A stretch of 64,000 nucleotides of DNA from Pseudomonadota bacterium (GTDB lineage Bacteria > Pseudomonadota > Alphaproteobacteria > SHVZ01). Positions 43,919-54,002 of this stretch are shown piece by piece. Numbering within the stretch: the stretch's first letter is position 1; every line of letters starts with the position of its first letter. Where the stretch lies: the NCBI GenBank assembly GCA_016195085.1, contig JACQAG010000084.1, positions 1 through 64,000 on the forward strand. Reading direction: 5' to 3'. The notes under the pieces were generated by a model. The model was not told the origin of the DNA. It saw only the letters and a program-made list of their open reading frames with translations, and did no database searches. Made by a program: the position numbers and the translations under genes.

Positions 43919-46900
43919 ATGACCATGCTGCAAGTCACGCGCCGGCAGTTCTTCCGCTATGGCGGTAGCGCCTTGGGCGCCTCCACGCTGACCGCACTCG
44001 GCTTCTCGCCCAAGGACGCGCTGGCCGACGTCAGACCGTTCAAGCTCGAGCGCACGACCGAGACGCGCAACACCTGTCCGTATTGCTCGGTCGCTTGCGG
44101 CGTCATCATGTATTCGATCGGCGATCGCTCGAAGAACGCCAAGGCCTCGATCGTCCACATCGAAGGCGATCCGGATCACCCGACCAACCGCGGCACGCTC
44201 TGCCCAAAGGGTGCGGCGCTCATCGACTTCATCAAGGCGCCGACCCGGCTCATGTATCCAGAGTACCGGGCGCCGGGCACGAAGGAGTGGAAGCGCGTCT
44301 CCTGGGATTGGACGGTGGAGCGCATCGCCAAGCTCATGAAGGAAGACCGCGACAAGAACTTCATCGCCAAAAATAATGACGGCGCCACCGTCAATCGCTG
44401 GCTCAGCACCGGCTTCCTCGCCGCCTCCGCCACCTCGAACGAAACCGCGTTTCTGACCTACAAGGTCGTACGCAGCATGGGGATGGTCGTCTTCGATAAT
44501 CAGGCGAGGGTTTGACACGGACCGACGGTGGCCAGTCTGGCCCCAACATTCGGTCGCGGCGCGATGACGAACCTGTGGGCGGACATCAAGAATACCGACC
44601 TCGTCGTCATCATGGGCGGCAATGCCGCCGAAGCGCATCCCTGCGGCTTCAAATGGGTCACTGAGGCGAAGGCGCACAACAAGGCGAAGCTGCTCGTCGT
44701 CGATCCGCGCTTCACCCGCTCGGCCGCGGTCGCCGACCTTTACGTGCCGATCCGGCCGGGCACAGACATCGCCTGGCTCGGCGGCCTCATCAATCATCTG
44801 CTGCAGAACGACAAGATTCAGCACGAATACGTCAAGTCGTTCACCAACGCCTCCTACCTGGTGAAGGACGGCTACAGCTTCACCGACGGGCTCTTTAGCG
44901 GCTATAGCGAGGAGAAGCGTGACTACGACCGCTCCAGCTGGGACTACCAGCTGGACGAGCAGGGCTACGTCAAGATCGACGAGACCCTGCAGAACCCGCG
45001 CTCGGTCTACCAGCTGATGAAGGCGCATTACGCCCGCTACACGCCCGAGATGGTCGAGCGCATCACCGGCTCGCCCAAGGACAAGCTGGCCGAAGCCTGG
45101 GCGCTCATCGCCACAACCTCGACGCCCGATCGGGTCATGACCAGCATGTACGCGCTCGGCTGGACCCAGCACTCCAAGGGCTCACAGAACATCCGCACCA
45201 TGGCGATGGTGCAGCTGCTCTTGGGGAATATCGGAGTGCGCGGCGGCGGCATGAACGCGCTCCGCGGCCATTCCAACATCCAGGGCCTGACCGATCTCGG
45301 CCTCATGAGCAACCTGATACCGGGCTACTTGACCTTGCCCGGCGATCGCGAGGTCGATCGCGCCACTTATATGTCCACCCGGCAGTTCAAGCCCTTGCGC
45401 CCCGGCCAGCTCAGCTATTGGCAGAACTACGGCAAGTTCTTCGTCAGCTTCCAGAAGGCGATGTGGGGCAAGGCCGCCACCGCGGAGAACGACTACGCCT
45501 ATGACTGGCTGCCGAAGCTCGATGTCGGCTATGACATCCTCCGTGCCTTCGAGCTCATGCATCAGGGCAAGATCAATGGCTATTTCTGCCAGGGCTTCAA
45601 CCCGCTCATGTCGTTCCCCAACCGGGCGAAGGTCCGGGCGGCTTTAGCCAAGCTCAAATACCTCGTGGTGATGGACCCGCTCGCCACCGAGACCGCGAGC
45701 TTCTGGGAGAACCACGGCGAGTACAACGACATCGAATCCGCCTCTGTGCAGACCGAGGTCTTCCGTCTGCCGACGACCTGCTTCGCCGAGGAAGACGGCA
45801 GCCTGGTCAACTCCGGACGTTGGTTGCAATGGCATTGGAAGGGCGCCGACGCACCGGGCGAGGCGATGTCGGACATCCAGATCATGGCCCGGCTGCAGCT
45901 GAAGGTGCGCGAACTCTACGGCAAGGAGGGCGGCGCCTTACCGGAGCCGATCGTCAATCTGACCTGGCCCTACCGGCGGGGCGATGAGCCGCAACCCGAC
46001 GAGATCGCCCGGGAGATCAACGGCTCGGTGTTGGAGGACGTGGTCGATCCCAAGGACCCGACCAAGGTCATTCTCGCCGCCGGCCAGCAATTGAACCTTT
46101 TCGCCGAGCTCCGCGACGACGGCAAGACCGCCTGCGGCTGCTGGATCTATTGTGGCTCCTACACCCCCGCCGGCAACCAGATGGCCAGGCGCGACACCTC
46201 GGACCCGGCCGATGCCGGGCTCACCCCGGGTTGGGCCTGGTCCTGGCCGGCCAATCGCCGCATCCTCTACAACCGCGCCTCCGCCGATTCCAAGGGCAAG
46301 GCGTGGGATCCCAAGCGCAAGCTCATCGAGTGGAACGGCCAGCGCTGGGCCGGCATCGATGTGCCGGACTTCGTCATCACCTCCAAGCCGGAAGACGGCA
46401 TGGGCCCGTTCATCATGAATCCGGAGGGCACGGCGCGTCTGTTCACCCGCGGCATGATGCGGGACGGGCCGTTCCCGGAGCACTACGAACCATTCGAGGC
46501 GCCGGTCGCCAACGCGCTGCATCCCAAGGTCGGGCCCAATCCGGTCGCGCGCGTGTTCAAGGGCGATCTCGAAGTCTTCGGCAAGGCCGCGGACTTCCCG
46601 ATCGTCGCGACCACCTACCGTTTGACCGAGCACTTCCATTTCTGGTCGAAGCACACGCGCATCAACGCCATTCTGCAGCCGGAGGAGTTCGTCGAGATCG
46701 GCGAGGCGCTGGCGGCGCAGAAGGGCATCAAGAACGGCGAGCGCGTCCAGGTGCGCTCGAACCGCGGCCGCATCAAGGCGGTCGCCGTGGTCACCAAGCG
46801 CATCAAGCCGTTCAAGATCGACGGCAAGGACGTGCATCTGGTCGGCATACCCCTGCATTGGGGCTTCACCGGCCAGACCCGCAAGGGCTTCGGCCCCAAC

Positions 46901-46999
46901 ATGCTCACTCCCTATGTCGGTGACGCCAATATCGAGACGCCGGAATACAAGGCGTTCCTGGTGGACATCGAAAAGCTGCCCGCTTCGGCAGTGAGCTAG
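43919..46999 (+). CDS. fdhG: Formate dehydrogenase major subunit, selenocysteine-containing (FdnG/FdoG type)
   Basis: Molybdopterin catalytic subunit of 1026 residues that oxidises formate to CO2 in the periplasm. Twin-arginine signal: [14 protein letters not shown] (R8-R9). The [4Fe-4S] ligands are C53, C56, C60 and C95. In-frame UGA at 44513-44515 is codon 199 and reads ...DNQARV[18 protein letters not shown], the exact context of E. coli FdnG, so it encodes selenocysteine rather than a stop; automatic annotation would split the gene into 198- and ~823-residue pieces. A SECIS hairpin follows at once. ATG at 43919 has GGGGAGTG upstream. First gene of fdhG-fdhB-fdhI-fdhE-selA-sel1-selB-selC. 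Confidence 0.95.
44516..44554 (+). promoter_or_regulatory. Bacterial SECIS element of fdhG
   Basis: Starting right after the UGA, ACCG (44521-44524) can pair with CGGT (44551-44554). An upper stem GG-(bulged U)-GGCC pairs with GGCC-CC around the five-base loop AGUCU (44534-44538). A bulged U below and a G-U in the loop are the SelB-contact features known from E. coli fdhF/fdnG, where the loop is typically GGUCU; here the first loop base is A. Confidence 0.8.
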
Positions 47000-47010
47000 G
47001 GAGGCGCGCC

Positions 47011-47910
47011 ATGGCCAGCTTGCAAACCCTCGACATCAAGCGCCGCTCCGCCACCACCACGCCGCAGCCCAGCGTGCGCGAGACGGTGGAAGTGGCGAAG
47101 CTCATCGACATCTCCAAATGCATCGGCTGCAAGGCCTGCCAGGCGGCCTGCCTCGAATGGAACGATCTCCGCGAGGAGGTCGGCTTCAATGTCGGGGTCT
47201 ACGACAACCCGGCCGACCTCACCGAGAACAGCTGGACGGTGATGCGCTACACCGAGACCGAGGCCAACGGCAATCTCGAGTGGCTCATCCGCAAGGACGG
47301 CTGCATGCATTGCGCCGATCCGGGCTGCCTCAAGGCCTGTCCGGCGCCGGGCGCCATCGTGCAATACTCCAATGGCATCGTCGACTTCATCTCGGAGAAC
47401 TGCATCGGCTGCGGCTATTGCGTGCGCGGCTGCCCCTTCAACATCCCGCGCATCTCCCAGAAGGATCAGAAGGCCTACAAGTGCACGCTCTGCTCCGATC
47501 GCGTTGCGGTCGGCCAGGCGCCGGCTTGCGCCAAGGCCTGTCCGACCCAGGCGATCTATTTCGGCACCAAGGAAGACATGATCCGCCATGCCGATACTCG
47601 GATCGCCGACTTGAAGGAGCGCGGCTACGCCAATGCCGGGCTCTATGATCCCAAGGGCGTGGGCGGCACTCATGTCATGTATGTGCTGCAGCACGCGGAC
47701 AAGCCCGAGCTCTATGCCGGTCTGCCCAAGGATCCGCGCATCAGCCCCTTGGTCGAGCTGTGGAAGGGCGTCACCAAGCCCTTGGCCCTGGTGGGCCTGG
47801 GCCTGACGGCGCTCGCCGGGTTCTTCCACTACGTGACCAAGGGACCGAACGAGGTCGAGGAAGAGGACGAGGCGAAGGCGGATCGAGTCCAGCACGGATA
47901 CGACGCATGA
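47011..47910 (+). CDS. fdhB: Formate dehydrogenase iron-sulfur (beta) subunit
   Basis: Electron-transfer subunit of 299 residues carrying four [4Fe-4S] clusters. The cysteine groups are [35 protein letters not shown] and [20 protein letters not shown]. It has one C-terminal membrane helix (about 250-268, [18 protein letters not shown]) that anchors it to the periplasmic face next to the cytochrome subunit. Electrons pass from the FdhG molybdopterin centre through it to the haem b subunit. The start has GGGAGG upstream, 11 bases after the fdhG stop. Confidence 0.94.
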   Translation: MASLQTLDIKRRSATTTPQPSVRETVEVAKLIDISKCIGCKACQAACLEWNDLREEVGFNVGVYDNPADLTENSWTVMRYTETEANGNLEWLIRKDGCMHCADPGCLKACPAPGAIVQYSNGIVDFISENCIGCGYCVRGCPFNIPRISQKDQKAYKCTLCSDRVAVGQAPACAKACPTQAIYFGTKEDMIRHADTRIADLKERGYANAGLYDPKGVGGTHVMYVLQHADKPELYAGLPKDPRISPLVELWKGVTKPLALVGLGLTALAGFFHYVTKGPNEVEEEDEAKADRVQHGYDA

Positions 47911-48554
47911 GCGCGCGCAACACGGTCGGCCGCTACACCGCCTGGGCCCGGGCGAACCATTGGCTGACGGCGATGACATTGATCCTGCTCGCTCTGAGCG
48001 GCATGTCGTTCTTCCATCCGGCCTTGTTCTTCTTCTCCTCCTTGTTCGGTGGCGGCGTGTGGGCGCGCATCATCCATCCCTGGCTGGGGGTCGTGCTGCT
48101 GGTGAGCTTCACCGGCCTCTTCCTTAGATTCTGGCGGCACAATCTGTGGGAGCGGAGCGACAGCACCTGGATGGGCCGGATCGCCGACGTGCTGGCGGAC
48201 CGCGAGGAAAACCTGCCCGAAGTCGGCCGCTACAACGCCGGGCAGAAGATCGTGTTCTGGGGGATGACGCTGTTGATCCTGTTGCTGTTCGCGAGCGGCC
48301 TGATCATGTGGGATGCGTATTTCCGCGATTACACCACGATCGATCAGAAGCGTCTTGCCGCATTGCTGCATGCGGCCGGCGCCGCGGTGATCATCGGCAT
48401 CTGGATCGTCCACGTCTATGCCGCGATCTGGGTCAAAGGCACCGTGCGCGCGATGACCCGCGGCTCGGTCACCGGCGGCTGGGCCTGGAAGCACCATCGC
48501 AAATGGCTGCGCGAGGTGGTCGCCGGCCGCAGCGGCGAGCACAACGCCGACTGA
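47907..48554 (+). CDS. fdhI: Formate dehydrogenase cytochrome b556 (gamma) subunit
   Basis: Membrane subunit of 215 residues with four helices that binds two haem b and passes electrons to quinone. Candidate haem ligands are His18 (ANHWLTAM), His57 (IIHPWLG) and the His pair of helix 4 ([21 protein letters not shown]). ATG overlaps the fdhB stop (ATGA). With FdhG and FdhB it forms an FdnGHI-like respiratory complex. After it the operon is interrupted by a palindromic repeat before fdhE. Confidence 0.93.
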   Translation: MSARNTVGRYTAWARANHWLTAMTLILLALSGMSFFHPALFFFSSLFGGGVWARIIHPWLGVVLLVSFTGLFLRFWRHNLWERSDSTWMGRIADVLADREENLPEVGRYNAGQKIVFWGMTLLILLLFASGLIMWDAYFRDYTTIDQKRLAALLHAAGAAVIIGIWIVHVYAAIWVKGTVRAMTRGSVTGGWAWKHHRKWLREVVAGRSGEHNAD

Positions 48555-48593
48555 GCTTGCGCCCGGCGCTTCGGTCCTGTTTTCTGTCAACAA

Positions 48594-48700
48594 TGCATGC
48601 CCCCACCCCAGCCCTCCCCCGCCAGACGGCGAGGGAGGGGGCATGACAGCACGTCAGCTCCCTCCCCCAACTTGTTGGGGGAGGGCTGGGGTGGGGGCTT
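48594..48700. repeat. Dispersed C/G-rich palindromic repeat, copy 7
   Basis: Full type A copy, in reverse order to copy 3: GCATGCCCCCACCCCAGCCC at the left, hairpins CCCTCCCCCGCC / GGCGAGGGAGGG and CCCTCCCCCAAC / GTTGGGGGAGGG, closing with GGGCTGGGGTGGGGG. It lies between fdhI and fdhE, inside the presumed operon, and may protect the fdhGBI message or reduce read-through into fdhE and the sel genes (inference). Confidence 0.8.
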
Positions 48701-48721
48701 GTTTCGACTGCGGGTGCTGCC

Positions 48722-49654
48722 ATGACCGTCAAAGGCCCAATCGTCGAAGCGGTCGATATCGGCAATGTCGCCGATGCGCCTTTCGCCCGCTTGCCGAACT
48801 TGCAGCGGTTGTTTCAACGCCGGGCCTCGCGCCTGAAGCACCTGGCCGAGGGCCATGCGCTCCGGCCGTTCCTCCTGTTCATGGCCGAGATCGCCCAGGC
48901 CCAGCATGAGGCCGTGCAGGCGATGCCGCCGGGCACGCTGCCCTTGGCCGGGGATCTCGACCTCCTGCGCGAGCATCGCACCGCGCCCTTGGACCGCATG
49001 ACCTGGCGCCGCGATTCCTCCTGGCGGGCGGCACTTGCTCATATGCTCCATGCGCTCAAAGCGGCACCCATGCCGGAAGCCGCCGCGAAGGCGCGCGACC
49101 TCGTCCTCTGCATGGGCGAAGGCGCGCAGGAGCAGCTGGCCCTGCGCGTGCTGGAGGGGACGGTCCGCGGCGAGGAGCTGGCGCTCGCCAGCTTCGTTGC
49201 CGCCGCGTTGCAGGCCTATTGGAGCCGCATGGCGGCCTTGCTGGACCCGGCCTCGCTCGGCCCGCTCGAGCGGCAATGCGACTGTCCGGTTTGCGCCTCG
49301 CCGCCGATCGCCAGCCTCATGCCGGCGACCCCGTCGCTCGAACGCACGCGCTATCTCGCCTGCGCGCTCTGTGCGACCGAGTGGCACTACGTCAGGATCA
49401 AATGCGCCAATTGCGAGAGCACCAAGGGCATCGCCTATCAGGAGATCGCCGGCGCCAAGGCCCACGTCAAGGCCGAGACCTGCGAGGAGTGCAAGACCTA
49501 CACCAAGATCTTCTATGGCGAGCGCGACGCCGAGATCGAGCCCTTGGCCGACGATCTGGCGAGCCTCGGTCTCGACGTTCTGGTGGGCGACGCCGGCTGG
49601 CACCGGGCCAATCCCAATCCCTTCCTATTGCCGGGAGAGGTCGTCACGCATTAG
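48722..49654 (+). CDS. fdhE: Formate dehydrogenase accessory protein FdhE
   Basis: Cytosolic maturation factor of 310 residues needed for active formate dehydrogenase. The C-terminal half contains the rubredoxin-like pairs of cysteines: CDCPVC, CALC, CANC and CEEC, the iron-binding CxxC motifs of FdhE. The N-terminal half is helical. It lies between the structural fdh genes and selA. The only in-frame ATG near the N-terminus is used; no strong ribosome-binding site is visible. Confidence 0.92.
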   Translation: MTVKGPIVEAVDIGNVADAPFARLPNLQRLFQRRASRLKHLAEGHALRPFLLFMAEIAQAQHEAVQAMPPGTLPLAGDLDLLREHRTAPLDRMTWRRDSSWRAALAHMLHALKAAPMPEAAAKARDLVLCMGEGAQEQLALRVLEGTVRGEELALASFVAAALQAYWSRMAALLDPASLGPLERQCDCPVCASPPIASLMPATPSLERTRYLACALCATEWHYVRIKCANCESTKGIAYQEIAGAKAHVKAETCEECKTYTKIFYGERDAEIEPLADDLASLGLDVLVGDAGWHRANPNPFLLPGEVVTH

Positions 49655-49662
49655 TGTGCCGG

Positions 49663-49699
49663 TTCCGAAGTTCGCCGGGCTCGTTGGCGAACTTCGGAA
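49663..49699. terminator. Perfect 14-base-pair hairpin between fdhE and selA
   Basis: TTCCGAAGTTCGCC (49663-49676) and GGCGAACTTCGGAA (49686-49699) are exactly complementary around a nine-base loop, and AGTGT/ACACT extend the stem after mismatches. It begins nine bases after the fdhE stop. There is no U-run, so it is not a textbook Rho-independent terminator; it could attenuate or process the message between fdhE and selA. Confidence 0.5.
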
Positions 49700-49745
49700 T
49701 GGTCGACACTAGCGTGGGCCTTCACCCGAACGGGGTCTCTGTCAG

Positions 49746-51140
49746 GTGCTGACGAAACCGACCCGTGCTTCCTCGCCTCTGCCTTCGGTGGATAGCGTTC
49801 TGCGCGGGACGGAGGGGATCCGCCTCATCGCCCGCCATGGCCGCACCGCGACATTGGCTGCCGTGCGCCTGGTGCTGGCCGAGCTCCGCCACGCCAAGGG
49901 TTCGGCTTCGGTGGATACCGTGGCGGCGGCGGCGGCGGCCCGGCTGGAATCGGCATCCCTCCAGTCGCTCCGCCCGGTCTTCAACCTGACCGGCACGGTT
50001 CTCCACACCAATCTCGGCCGCGCCCCCGTGGCGCCGGAGGCGGCCGCGGCGGCGGCCGGCGCGCTCGCTGCAGCCGTCAATGTCGAATACGAGCTGGAGA
50101 GCGGCGAGCGAGGCGAGCACGATCACCATGTGGAAGCGGATCTGAAGGATCTCACCGGCGCCGAAGCGGCGACGGTGGTCAACAACAATGCCGCGGCGGT
50201 GTTCCTCATCCTGAACACGCTGGCGCTCCGCCGCGAGGTTCCAGTCTCCCGCGGCGAGCTCATCGAGATCGGCGGTTCCTTCCGCATGCCGGACATCATG
50301 GCCCGGGCCGGGTGCCGCCTGGTCGAGATCGGCACCACCAACCGCACCCATCTCCGGGATTTCGCGGCGGCCGTCACACCGCGGACAGCGATGCTGATGA
50401 AGGTGCATCCTTCAAACTACGCGATCCAGGGCTTCACCGCCGCGGTTGGCGATGCCGAGTTGGCGAAACTCGCCCACGAACATGGCGTTCCCTATGTGGT
50501 CGACCTCGGCAGCGGCACCTTGGTCGATCTCGCCCGCTTCGGCTTGCCGCATGAGCCGACGCCGCAAGCGGCGCTCGCCGCCGGTGCGGATCTGGTCAGC
50601 TTCAGCGGCGACAAGCTCCTGGGCGGACCCCAGGCAGGCATCGTCGTCGGTCGAGCCGAGCTGGTGCGGCGGCTCAATCGCAATCCATTAAAGCGGGCAC
50701 TCCGCCTCGACAAGGCGCGGCTTGCAGCACTCGCCGCCACGCTCAAGCTTTATGCCGATCCCGATCGCTTGGCCGAGCGCCTGCCGACGCTTCGGCTGCT
50801 CTGCCGGCCGGTCCTGGAGATCGAAGCGCTCGGCCGCCGGCTGCTACCGAGGCTGGCGAAAGCGCTCGCGGGCAAAGCCGAGGCGGTGCTGGAGGAGACC
50901 AGAAGCCAGATCGGCAGCGGCTCGCTTCCGGTCGACCGCTTGGAATCGCGCGCGCTGTCGATCCGACCGATCGGCCCGCGCAAGAGTGCAGGAAAGTCCC
51001 TCGAGGCGCTGGCGACTGCCTTCCGCCGGCTTCCGATCCCGGTGGTTGGACGCCGGCAGGACGGCGCGCTCAAGCTCGACCTCCGCTGCCTGGAGGACGA
51101 GGAGGGGTTCCTTAGCCAGCTCGACCGCTTGGCGCTTTGA
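49746..51140 (+). CDS. selA: L-seryl-tRNA(Sec) selenium transferase SelA
   Basis: PLP enzyme of 464 residues that converts Ser-tRNA(Sec) to Sec-tRNA(Sec) using selenophosphate from SelD. FNLTGTVLHTNLGRAP near residue 80, AATVVNNNAAAVFL, and SFSGDKLLGGPQAGI with the PLP-binding Lys are all diagnostic. The start is GTG at 49746; the length fits the family. It lies behind fdhE with a strong hairpin in the gap and four bases from the Sel1-repeat gene. Confidence 0.95.
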   Translation: MLTKPTRASSPLPSVDSVLRGTEGIRLIARHGRTATLAAVRLVLAELRHAKGSASVDTVAAAAAARLESASLQSLRPVFNLTGTVLHTNLGRAPVAPEAAAAAAGALAAAVNVEYELESGERGEHDHHVEADLKDLTGAEAATVVNNNAAAVFLILNTLALRREVPVSRGELIEIGGSFRMPDIMARAGCRLVEIGTTNRTHLRDFAAAVTPRTAMLMKVHPSNYAIQGFTAAVGDAELAKLAHEHGVPYVVDLGSGTLVDLARFGLPHEPTPQAALAAGADLVSFSGDKLLGGPQAGIVVGRAELVRRLNRNPLKRALRLDKARLAALAATLKLYADPDRLAERLPTLRLLCRPVLEIEALGRRLLPRLAKALAGKAEAVLEETRSQIGSGSLPVDRLESRALSIRPIGPRKSAGKSLEALATAFRRLPIPVVGRRQDGALKLDLRCLEDEEGFLSQLDRLAL

Positions 51141-51143
51141 GCG

Positions 51144-51926
51144 ATGTTTGCCTGGCTCGCCCGCCGCCGCACCGAGGCGTCCGCAAAGGCTCATGACGCC
51201 GCCATGGCGGCGGCGCGGCAGGCCTTCGATGCGGGCGAATTCGCAAAGGCGCGGGAGATCTGGGCGGAGCTCGCCCAATCGGGGCTGGCGCGGGCTGAGA
51301 GCAATCTCGCCGGGCTCTATGCCGAAGGGCTCGGCGTCGCCCGCGACCCGGTCGAGGCGGCACGGCTCTTCCGCCTGGCGGCCGAGGCAGGCGATGCGAT
51401 CGCCCAGCAGAACCTGGCGCTCCTCTATTACGAGGGCCGCGGCACCGACGGCGACCTGGCGCTGTCGGCGACGTGGTATCGGCGCGCCGCCGAAGCGGGC
51501 CTGGTCGATGCCGCCAACATGCTGAGCTGGATGCACTACGAAGGCGTGGGTGTCGAGCGCGACTACGGGGAGGCAAAGCGGTGGGCGGAAGCGGCCGCCG
51601 CCAAGGGCAGTGCGTCCGCCGCCTGTCGGCTGGGCCAGATCCACCACAACGCCCAGGGTGTCCTGCGCAATCCGGCCGCGGCAGCACGCTGGTTCGAGAT
51701 TGCCGCGCGCGCCGGCGACGGCGAGGCGCAGGCGATGCTGGGTGCGGCCTACCATCTCGGTCTCGGCATCGAAGCCGATCAGGCGCAGGCCCATCGGTGG
51801 CTGAGCCGTGCCGCCACCCAAGGCAATGAGACCGCTCGGGGTTTTCTCGTGCGCGTCGGCGAGCGCCTCACCAAGGCCGAACGGGCGCGGGCAGACGCGC
51901 TCATCGCTGAAGGAGATCAGGCGTGA
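51144..51926 (+). CDS. Sel1-like repeat (SLR/TPR-type) protein between selA and selB
   Basis: Protein of 260 residues composed of about six SLR repeats of ~36 residues: AESNLAGLYAEGLGVARDPV, AQQNLALLYYEGRGTDGD, AANMLSWMHYEGVGVERDY, ACRLGQIHHNAQGVLRNP and AQAMLGAAYHLGLGIEADQ. No signal peptide or membrane segment, so it is cytosolic and probably a protein-protein scaffold. It is wedged between selA (three bases) and selB (4-base overlap GTGA), hence surely co-translated with them. A role in selenocysteine insertion or in coupling to formate dehydrogenase maturation is inference. Confidence 0.82.
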   Translation: MFAWLARRRTEASAKAHDAAMAAARQAFDAGEFAKAREIWAELAQSGLARAESNLAGLYAEGLGVARDPVEAARLFRLAAEAGDAIAQQNLALLYYEGRGTDGDLALSATWYRRAAEAGLVDAANMLSWMHYEGVGVERDYGEAKRWAEAAAAKGSASAACRLGQIHHNAQGVLRNPAAAARWFEIAARAGDGEAQAMLGAAYHLGLGIEADQAQAHRWLSRAATQGNETARGFLVRVGERLTKAERARADALIAEGDQA

Positions 51927-53839
51927 TCGTCGGCACGGCAGGCCATATCGATCACGGCAAGACGGCGCTCATCAAGGCCTTGACCGGAATCGACGCCGAT
52001 CGCCTGCCGGAAGAGAAGGCGCGCGGCATCACCATCGATCTGGGCTTTGCCTATCGGCCGATCGCCGGCGGAGAGACCTTAGGGTTCGTCGACGTGCCCG
52101 GCCATGAGCGCTTCGTCCACAACATGCTGGCCGGCGCCACCGGCATCGACTTCGCGCTCCTCGTGGTTGCCGCCGACGACGGACCGATGCCGCAGACCCG
52201 CGAGCATCTCGCCATCCTGGATCTGCTGGGGGTCAGACAGGGCGTGGTGGCGCTCAGCAAAGCCGACCTGGTGGGGCCGGATCGCCTCCTCGAGGTGAGC
52301 GAGGAGCTGAACGCCCTTCTCGAAGGCACCTTGCTTGCCGGCGTGAAAATCCTGCCGATTTCGGCGCTTTCCGGCGACGGCGTGCCGGCCCTCGAGCGGC
52401 TGCTCTTGGACGCCGCAGCGAGCCTGCCTGAGCGCCAAGCGGGGGGCCGGTTCCGGCTTGCCATCGACCGCAGCTTCAGCCTGACCGGCGCCGGCACGGT
52501 GGTGACCGGCACCGTCGCCTCGGGCAGGGTCAAGGTCGGCGACCGGCTGCTCATCAGCCCATCCGGTATCGAGGCGCGGGTTCGCGGCATCCACGCGCAG
52601 AACCGCGAGGCGAAAGAGGGCCATGTCGGCCAACGCTGCGCCGTCAACCTGACCGGGACCGGCGTCGATCGAGAAAAGATCCATCGCGGCGACTGGCTCG
52701 TCGATCCGGCGCTGCATACCCCCACCGACCGCATCGACGCCCGCCTCAGGCTGTTGGCGAGCGAGGACCGCCCTCTCCGCCACTGGACGCCGGTGCATCT
52801 GCACCTGGGTGCCGCACATCTGCCGGCGCGCGTGGCGATTCTCGAGGGCGAGACGGTGGCGCCGGGCGAAGAGGCTTCGGTGCAGCTCGTGCTGGATCGC
52901 CCGATCGGCGCGCTCACCGGCGACCGCTTCATCCTCCGTGACCAATCGGCCCGCCGAACCATCGGCGGCGGCCGCATCCTCGATCCCTTTCCGCCGTCGC
53001 GGGGACGCCGTCGGCCGGAGCGCTTGGCGGCCCTGGCCGCACTCGCCGAAGCGGAGCCGGAGTCAGCGCTCGCCCGCCTCATCGAGATCGAGCCGGGCTG
53101 GGTCGATCTCGCCCGTTTCGCGCTCTCCTTCAACCTCGGCGATGCCGAGGCGCTGTGGCGGAAGCTCGGCCTGGTGATCATCGCCGACGGCCGGCAGCGC
53201 TTCGGCCTCAGCCGAAGCCGCACCGCGTCCCTGGGCAGCGAGCTCAAGCAGGCGCTTGCCGCTTATCACGCGAAGACGCCGGACAGTCCCGGCTTGGAAT
53301 TGGAGCGTCTCCGGCTGGCGCTGGCGCGCCGGCTGCCGCCCGCGGTTTTCGCAGCGCTCGCCGCCTCGCTCCTGGCCGAGAAGGCGATCGAGGCCGACGG
53401 CCCGTGGCTCCGAATGCCCGGCCATGCGGTCAAGCTCACCCCGGCGGACCAGAAGCTCTGGGCCCGCATCGAGCCGACGCTCGCGCGGGAGCGCTTCCAG
53501 CCGCCCAGGGTCCGCGATTTCGCCCAGTCCCTGGGTCAGCGCGAAGAGGACGTGCGCAAGCTCTTGAAGCGGCTTGCGCGCATGGGAAAGCTGATCGAGG
53601 TCGCCCATGACCACTTCTTCCTGCGCAGCAACGTGGCCGCCCTCCTCGCCATCGCCGGCGAGCTCAGCCGCCCGGGCACGTTCACTGCCGCGCAATTCCG
53701 CGACCGGATCAGCACCGGGCGCAAGCTGGCGATCCAGATCCTGGAGTTCTTCGATCGCACCGGCGTCACGCTCCGCGATGGGGATTTGCGGCGGCTGCGC
53801 GCCGATCGCCTTCATCACTTTGGTACCGGCGGCGGATGA
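51923..53839 (+). CDS. selB: Selenocysteine-specific elongation factor SelB
   Basis: GTPase of 638 residues that brings Sec-tRNA(Sec) to UGA codons marked by a SECIS hairpin. G-domain motifs are [29 protein letters not shown] and LSKADLV. EF-Tu-like domains II-III follow ([20 protein letters not shown]), then the winged-helix domains that bind the SECIS RNA at the C-terminus (from about residue 420). GTG start overlaps the Sel1-repeat gene, with GGAG upstream. Its RNA target in this window is the fdhG SECIS; tRNA-Sec follows 23 bases after its stop. Confidence 0.95.
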   Translation: MIVGTAGHIDHGKTALIKALTGIDADRLPEEKARGITIDLGFAYRPIAGGETLGFVDVPGHERFVHNMLAGATGIDFALLVVAADDGPMPQTREHLAILDLLGVRQGVVALSKADLVGPDRLLEVSEELNALLEGTLLAGVKILPISALSGDGVPALERLLLDAAASLPERQAGGRFRLAIDRSFSLTGAGTVVTGTVASGRVKVGDRLLISPSGIEARVRGIHAQNREAKEGHVGQRCAVNLTGTGVDREKIHRGDWLVDPALHTPTDRIDARLRLLASEDRPLRHWTPVHLHLGAAHLPARVAILEGETVAPGEEASVQLVLDRPIGALTGDRFILRDQSARRTIGGGRILDPFPPSRGRRRPERLAALAALAEAEPESALARLIEIEPGWVDLARFALSFNLGDAEALWRKLGLVIIADGRQRFGLSRSRTASLGSELKQALAAYHAKTPDSPGLELERLRLALARRLPPAVFAALAASLLAEKAIEADGPWLRMPGHAVKLTPADQKLWARIEPTLARERFQPPRVRDFAQSLGQREEDVRKLLKRLARMGKLIEVAHDHFFLRSNVAALLAIAGELSRPGTFTAAQFRDRISTGRKLAIQILEFFDRTGVTLRDGDLRRLRADRLHHFGTGGG

Positions 53840-53862
53840 GCTATCGTTCCTCGGTGCCGAGG

Positions 53863-53958
53863 GGAAGGGAAGCGTCCCTGGTGGGGCGGCTGGACTTCAA
53901 ATCCAGTAAGGGTCGTAAGCCGGTCCTTGGTGGGTTCGACTCCCACTCTCTTCCGCCA
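53863..53958 (+). tRNA. selC: tRNA-Sec (anticodon UCA)
   Basis: 96 bases including an encoded CCA. The anticodon arm CTGGA-CTTCAAA-TCCAG presents TCA, and the core GGCGGCTGGACTTCAAATCC is nearly identical to E. coli selC. It has the long acceptor stem (eight pairs, one G-U) and a long variable arm (GGGTCGTAAGCCGGTCC) expected for bacterial tRNA-Sec, and a TTCGACTC T-loop. It lies directly behind selB, completing the selenocysteine set. Confidence 0.95.
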
Positions 53959-54002
53959 TCGGCCCAGCGAGCGGAGAAGGTTGTCAGCGAGGACGCTTCG
54001 AA

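Noticed and set aside
43919-44515. Short 198-residue formate dehydrogenase fragment followed by a second fragment from 44528, as if a nonsense mutation had split the gene
   Set aside because: The UGA lies exactly at the selenocysteine position of FdnG, is followed by a SECIS hairpin, and selA, selB, selC and selD are all present.
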